Shown: positions 60,136-64,000 of the stretch, piece by piece
Layout: the number at the start of each line of letters is the position of its first letter
How positions within the stretch are numbered: position 1 is the first letter of the stretch
DNA from: Dyadobacter sp. CY356
GTDB lineage: Bacteria > Bacteroidota > Bacteroidia > Cytophagales > Spirosomataceae
Direction of reading: 5' to 3'
NCBI RefSeq assembly: GCF_021440195.1
Contig: NZ_JAJTSZ010000013.1
Coordinates: 1-64,000 of the forward strand
DNA: 64,000 bases
Notes under the pieces: generated by a model
The model's input: the letters and a program-made list of their open reading frames with translations, nothing else
What the model was told of the DNA's origin: nothing
The model's database searches: none
Translations under genes and position numbers: made by a program

Positions 60136-62196
60136 TTATTTCAGCTTTCTGAGGTAATAATCCTCTCCTTTAACTGCCAGACCACGATATTTGGCTGCAA
60201 TGGTATCGCTGCCTAACCGCAAATCCGTTGGCAATGCCTTGATTTTGCTGGTATCGTTTACAACACTTCTGTCGTAAAACAGATAATCGGCCTCTTTTGG
60301 AATTGGCTTTAAGCCTTTTTCAAAAGGGTTTATGGTGATCAACCGGCGACTTAATTTCGCTCCATATAATGGATATTCAAAATCATCATTAATTGTAGCA
60401 AGTGCAACAACTGCATCCTGTGGGACAATGGAATCATACGTTTCATATGCTTTTGTAACATCCGGACGCGCAAATGTCTGGTATTTGATACGACTCATTG
60501 TCAACGCAGATTCTGCGCCATAAGCAGGAAACGGCAGGCAACGGATATTCAGAAAAACAGCCATGATCGCGGAGGTACAGGCCAGCAAAACCACTATCAA
60601 AACATAGCCTTTCCAGATTTTCCGTCTTGGTTTTAAAATGGATAAGCGATGATTTGAAAAAAGAAGAAGCAGGAATAATACGCCGAATAAACCAGGCTCT
60701 ATGAAATATCTTCCCTTAAACGGATCATAAACTGCCGAATAAGAAATCGCTATAAAATCAAGAATAAAAGCAAGCGCAAGAAACCAGTGCACACGCGATG
60801 AAAATATTCTTAAAAAAACCAGCAGTAACAAAGGCAGAATTAAAGCAAAGCCAAACACACCCCAATATGGGTTCGCGTTATAATTGTCAAAATGTCTTTG
60901 GAATGAGAAAGGAACAATGGCGTAGGTAGTTTCTTCGTCCAGCCTTAAATGCATTTTATCTTCCAGTGCTACGATCGGTTTCCTGATTTGTGTGTTGAGA
61001 TCATAACCCCATTGTGCATTCCGGATTCCATCCAGATTGACAAACTCGTAGCTATATCGGAAAACATTTCTTGTACCTTGTTTCAAAAGATTCCGTACCG
61101 ATCCAAAACGTTCCACGGATTGATGTTTCAAAGCGGTTGGAGGGCCGATCGGATGCCCGAAAACCTGCATGTTTTTGATATATCCGGTTGGCAGCGTATA
61201 AATTAAAACAGCCAGGAATATAGCAGCAGCCAGTTTGATAAACCGGTCAAAAAATACTTTCAGGTTTGGTGAAATGAAAACCGCATAAATCATAATCACA
61301 AAAACCGATGGCAAAAGAAATGCAAACGTGATTTTATGACCGAATACAATACCAAATGCCATACCGGCCAGATATAAATACCGGTTGTCGCGGGTAGTGT
61401 AAAAAGTAAATATGAAATAAAGCAGGCAACTCAGATATGCAGTTAAAACGATATCTGTTTCAGTAGTAACCGCCTGCATTAAAAAATTCAGGAACATACT
61501 GTAAGCCAGCGCACAGAAAAAACTTGCTGAAAGATTTCTGCCAATTCTTTGTGCTATTCCAAAAACGGAAACAAGTGTAATCCAGAACGATAAGTGATGG
61601 ATCAGCTTAAAAGCATTTTCAACTTTTCCTGTGATCAGATAAGAATAAATCTGGATTGTTGTGACACTTTTGGGATAGGTGTCCATATTCCAGTTCGTGC
61701 CCCCGAAATGTTCCATGGTTCCCCGCTGAATATATCGGACAGCGCGGTTCAAATGCCCGGTCATACTATCCCATTCATTAGGAACAGTAAAAAGTACTAA
61801 TATCAGATTGGTAATTCCAATGATGGCGAGCGTCCCGAACATCATTACAAAAATGATTTTCAGATATGGTGATAATTCTCTGGTCCATAATCTAAAAGTA
61901 CTGATCCGGTTACTGATTACTGCACGTACAGAAAATACCGGTTTATTCGGGAGAAGAATTTTCGACCAAAGTATAAAATGCAGGCAGATTGCTATAAAAT
62001 TACCGGCAATCCAGGCAGGAACATTTGCGGTAAGATCCAACGCCGAAAGCACAAACCCTGTTGGGATTATGCTTCCGACAAATAGAATAAATGATGTGAT
62101 GAGCCATTCGGTCAGTGATGGTTGTGCTATTTTTTTTGAAGTGTAACCAACACTATATATAAACAGAAAAAAAGAAAGCAGATAAAGAATAGCCAT
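60136..62196 (-). CDS. GT39/GT-C-type membrane glycosyltransferase-like protein
   Basis: 686 aa with about twelve transmembrane segments in the first 530 residues and a soluble C-terminal domain of about 130 residues. The first outside loop has EWDSMTGHLNRA, with an Asp at the position of the catalytic residue of GT-C enzymes. Such enzymes use polyprenyl-phosphate sugars to decorate glycans or proteins outside the cytoplasm. A 101-base gap to WbqC suggests an extra promoter there. Family assignment is by topology and the loop motif. Confidence 0.78.
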   Translation of the reverse strand: MAILYLLSFFLFIYSVGYTSKKIAQPSLTEWLITSFILFVGSIIPTGFVLSALDLTANVPAWIAGNFIAICLHFILWSKILLPNKPVFSVRAVISNRISTFRLWTRELSPYLKIIFVMMFGTLAIIGITNLILVLFTVPNEWDSMTGHLNRAVRYIQRGTMEHFGGTNWNMDTYPKSVTTIQIYSYLITGKVENAFKLIHHLSFWITLVSVFGIAQRIGRNLSASFFCALAYSMFLNFLMQAVTTETDIVLTAYLSCLLYFIFTFYTTRDNRYLYLAGMAFGIVFGHKITFAFLLPSVFVIMIYAVFISPNLKVFFDRFIKLAAAIFLAVLIYTLPTGYIKNMQVFGHPIGPPTALKHQSVERFGSVRNLLKQGTRNVFRYSYEFVNLDGIRNAQWGYDLNTQIRKPIVALEDKMHLRLDEETTYAIVPFSFQRHFDNYNANPYWGVFGFALILPLLLLVFLRIFSSRVHWFLALAFILDFIAISYSAVYDPFKGRYFIEPGLFGVLFLLLLFSNHRLSILKPRRKIWKGYVLIVVLLACTSAIMAVFLNIRCLPFPAYGAESALTMSRIKYQTFARPDVTKAYETYDSIVPQDAVVALATINDDFEYPLYGAKLSRRLITINPFEKGLKPIPKEADYLFYDRSVVNDTSKIKALPTDLRLGSDTIAAKYRGLAVKGEDYYLRKLK

Positions 62197-62200
62197 GAGA

Positions 62201-63283
62201 CTATGGAGCTATGTGATCGTTGATAATTTTACTGATTCGCTCTACATCCGGAAGAGGCAGGCCGACATAAAGCGGCAAACTTAACACTCTTTCGGACATA
62301 TCCTCCGAAACCGGGCAAGGTATTTGTTTTGGCATAAATGCCAAAGTATTCAGCGATGGGTAAAAATATCTTCTAGGTATTATGTCTTCGGCTGCCAAGG
62401 CTGCCTGTACTTTTCTCAAAATCTGTTCTGAGGGGAAAACTACCGGATAATATGCGTAGTTATATTCGATCTCGGAACTTATTTTTGGTTTTGACAAAAT
62501 ATCCCAATTCAGCAGGCTGTCGTACGAGTCAAAAATTTCTTTTCTGGCAGCAATAATATCCGGGACGTTTGGCAGATTACACAAACCCATGGCAGCATGG
62601 AATTCCGAATTTTTACCATTGATTCCTGCAAAATAATATTCCTCATCTCCTTTGTGTCCAAATGCACGTAAAAGATGTAATTCCTTATCAAGTTCGGGAT
62701 GATTTGAAATCAATGCACCACCTTCAGTTGTATGAAAAACCTTGGTCGCGTGGAAACTGCATGTGCTTAAATCACCATATGAAAAAAGAGAACGACCCTT
62801 GTAAGTGACGCCAAAAGCGTGCGCTCCGTCGTAAATTACTTTCAGGTTATGCTTTTTTGCAATTGCTTCAATTTTTTCAACATCGCATGGATTTCCATAT
62901 ACATGTGTTGCCAGAATCGCCGAAGTTTCCGGCGTTATGGAAGCTTCAATCAGATCCGGATTGATATTAAAAGTTTCGGGATCAATATCTACAAATACCG
63001 GCAGACAATTTTCCCAAAGTATAACATTTGAAGTAGCAACGTAAGAAAAAGGCGTAGTGATCACTTCTCCTTTTATTCCCAAAGCTTTCATGGCAATCTG
63101 AAGCACAATGGTGCCATTACCACAAAAATAAAGATAATCTACGCCGAGATATTCTTTCAATTTGGCTTCAAGTTCCTGAACCAACGGACCATTGTTGGTC
63201 AGGTAACCACGGTCCCAAATCTCACGAACATATTTAATGTACTGCTCCTGATCTGGTAAATATGCCTTAGTGACGTTAATCAT
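62201..63283 (-). CDS. DegT/DnrJ/EryC1/StrS-family sugar aminotransferase
   Basis: 360 aa PLP enzyme (fold type I, SMAT class). Features: GNGTIVLQIAMKALGI (cofactor phosphate), VDIDPETFNINP, the Asp in VIYDGAHAFGV, and the Schiff-base lysine in CSFHATKVFHTTEGGAL. It transaminates a nucleotide keto-sugar to an amino sugar. With the WbqC and hexapeptide acyltransferase genes it could make an acylated amino sugar such as Qui3NAc or Fuc3NAc type, but the ketoisomerase is not in this window. Confidence 0.93.
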   Translation of the reverse strand: MINVTKAYLPDQEQYIKYVREIWDRGYLTNNGPLVQELEAKLKEYLGVDYLYFCGNGTIVLQIAMKALGIKGEVITTPFSYVATSNVILWENCLPVFVDIDPETFNINPDLIEASITPETSAILATHVYGNPCDVEKIEAIAKKHNLKVIYDGAHAFGVTYKGRSLFSYGDLSTCSFHATKVFHTTEGGALISNHPELDKELHLLRAFGHKGDEEYYFAGINGKNSEFHAAMGLCNLPNVPDIIAARKEIFDSYDSLLNWDILSKPKISSEIEYNYAYYPVVFPSEQILRKVQAALAAEDIIPRRYFYPSLNTLAFMPKQIPCPVSEDMSERVLSLPLYVGLPLPDVERISKIINDHIAP

Positions 63284-64000
63284 TCACTATATGTTCAGTT
63301 TGACGAATAGAAAAATTAAGTTTCGGGCGAATATACCCAGGCCATTTGCCATACCAGGTTACGTTTTCACGGTAATCTTCTATGTCAAAAATCAGCGCTT
63401 CTTCCATGTTGTAAACAACAGTACTCGTGTCTTTCACGATCATCATGGAAACTACGTAAGAACCATCATTTAAAAAGTGTCCGGGAATTTCACAGGTACC
63501 TGTTACCAGTCCTTTGCCAAACTCCTGTGATGTTGTTCCCACGTTAAATATACATTCACCGGTGAAGGTGTAAAGGTGCATACTTAAATTCAGATTAGCA
63601 CCTTCTTCCATATTCCAAAATTCAAATTGGAAATTCATAGGTGTGCGCACATCGATGTGGACAAGGTTATCCTGATAGTCGGCAAGAAGTCTGAAACTTT
63701 TAATACGAACCTGATCATTACCCGGCGCATTGTTGATATCATCCCAATGGCGCTCCAGTGTTTTGTGCGAAACCTTGCTCAAATAGTTGGTGACAATATG
63801 CGTAGTATCGCCCTGATCAATCAGTTTACCTTTTTCAAAATAAAACGATTTGTTGCAAAGTGCCTGAATGGCGGTAAGGTTGTGGCTTACAAATAAAAGA
63901 GTTCTGCCGCTTTCTGAAACATCCCGCATTTTACCAAGACATTTCTTTTGGAATTCTGTATCACCAACGGCAAGTACTTCATCCACGATCAAAATTTCCG
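63276..64000 (-). CDS. Polysaccharide ABC transporter ATPase, Wzt type (5' part outside the window)
   Basis: The last 240 or so residues are in the window. They begin in the Walker B region ILIVDEVLAVGD, followed by the switch His in LLFVSHN. The C-terminal part (about 105-240) is the beta-sandwich Wzt-C domain that recognises the glycan end or terminal modification (FQFEFWNMEEGANL, GTCEIPGHFLNDGSY). The ATPase drives export of completed polysaccharide with a Wzm permease that should lie beyond the window. It overlaps the aminotransferase start by eight bases. Confidence 0.92.
   Translation of the reverse strand, partial: EILIVDEVLAVGDTEFQKKCLGKMRDVSESGRTLLFVSHNLTAIQALCNKSFYFEKGKLIDQGDTTHIVTNYLSKVSHKTLERHWDDINNAPGNDQVRIKSFRLLADYQDNLVHIDVRTPMNFQFEFWNMEEGANLNLSMHLYTFTGECIFNVGTTSQEFGKGLVTGTCEIPGHFLNDGSYVVSMMIVKDTSTVVYNMEEALIFDIEDYRENVTWYGKWPGYIRPKLNFSIRQTEHIVND

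Noticed and set aside
1..64000. tRNA, rRNA or CRISPR features
   Set aside because: No cloverleaf-like or rRNA-like stretch and no regularly spaced direct repeats were found on reading.

Overview
The window looks like a chromosomal segment of a Bacteroidota bacterium, most likely a Cytophagales / Spirosomaceae (Dyadobacter-like) soil or plant-associated species. This is an inference from the gene families (MoaC-MogA fusion, PVC-type haem-binding dehydrogenases, CzcA-TolC fusion, YgiB/YgiC-like pair, DUF3891), from moderate AT-richness, from the near absence of Shine-Dalgarno sequences, and from -7 promoter boxes of the TAnnTTTG type. No rRNA, tRNA or CRISPR array was seen.

Layout. 1-6.1 kb: housekeeping (purH, a membrane-anchored metallopeptidase-like protein, a sodium/solute symporter, cyclophilin, a lytic transglycosylase). 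6.5-10.4 kb: a molybdenum-cofactor operon moeA-moaD-moaE-moaCB-moaA. 10.6-28 kb: mostly secreted or carbohydrate-related genes. These include two tandem PVC-type dehydrogenase paralogues (only the first keeps the C-terminal haem-binding domain), a Tat-type sugar isomerase-like protein, an aldo/keto reductase, a Tat-type PLP enzyme, a lipoprotein + ATP-grasp pair, and a GH30 hydrolase. 28-28.8 kb: a HigBA-type toxin-antitoxin locus whose toxin is split by a one-base change in an A7 tract, behind a 13-bp palindrome. 28.8-35.5 kb: a heavy-metal efflux island (Cys/His-rich small protein, RND-TolC fusion, lipoprotein adaptor, metal-transporter-like membrane protein). 35.5-37.8 kb: three orphan receiver proteins without a kinase, one with no phospho-acceptor and no output domain.

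38-44.4 kb is the most interesting part: a glycan-tailoring cluster (GT1-like transferase, GH1-like hydrolase, PIG-L deacetylase, NodS-like methyltransferase, then GT2 and DUF3891 genes). It has a near-perfect sigma-54 promoter 425 bases upstream and a weaker sigma-54-like site before DUF3891. A deacetylase followed four bases later by a NodS-like methyltransferase recalls the NodB/NodS steps of Nod-factor synthesis. The product is unknown.

44.4-51.2 kb: DUF1569, a decayed IS200/REP-type transposase, a purple-acid-phosphatase-like enzyme, a B12-binding radical SAM protein with an unusual cysteine spacing, nagA, a pentapeptide-repeat protein and thioredoxin. 51.3-64 kb: a surface-polysaccharide (O-antigen-like) locus, all on the minus strand: Wzt-type ABC ATPase (cut by the window end), DegT aminotransferase, GT-C membrane transferase, WbqC, hexapeptide acyltransferase, GT4, two GT8-like proteins flanking a DUF5672 protein, GT2, a Wzy/ligase-like protein and an acyltransferase-3. 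All family calls come from reading the translations; no database search was possible.
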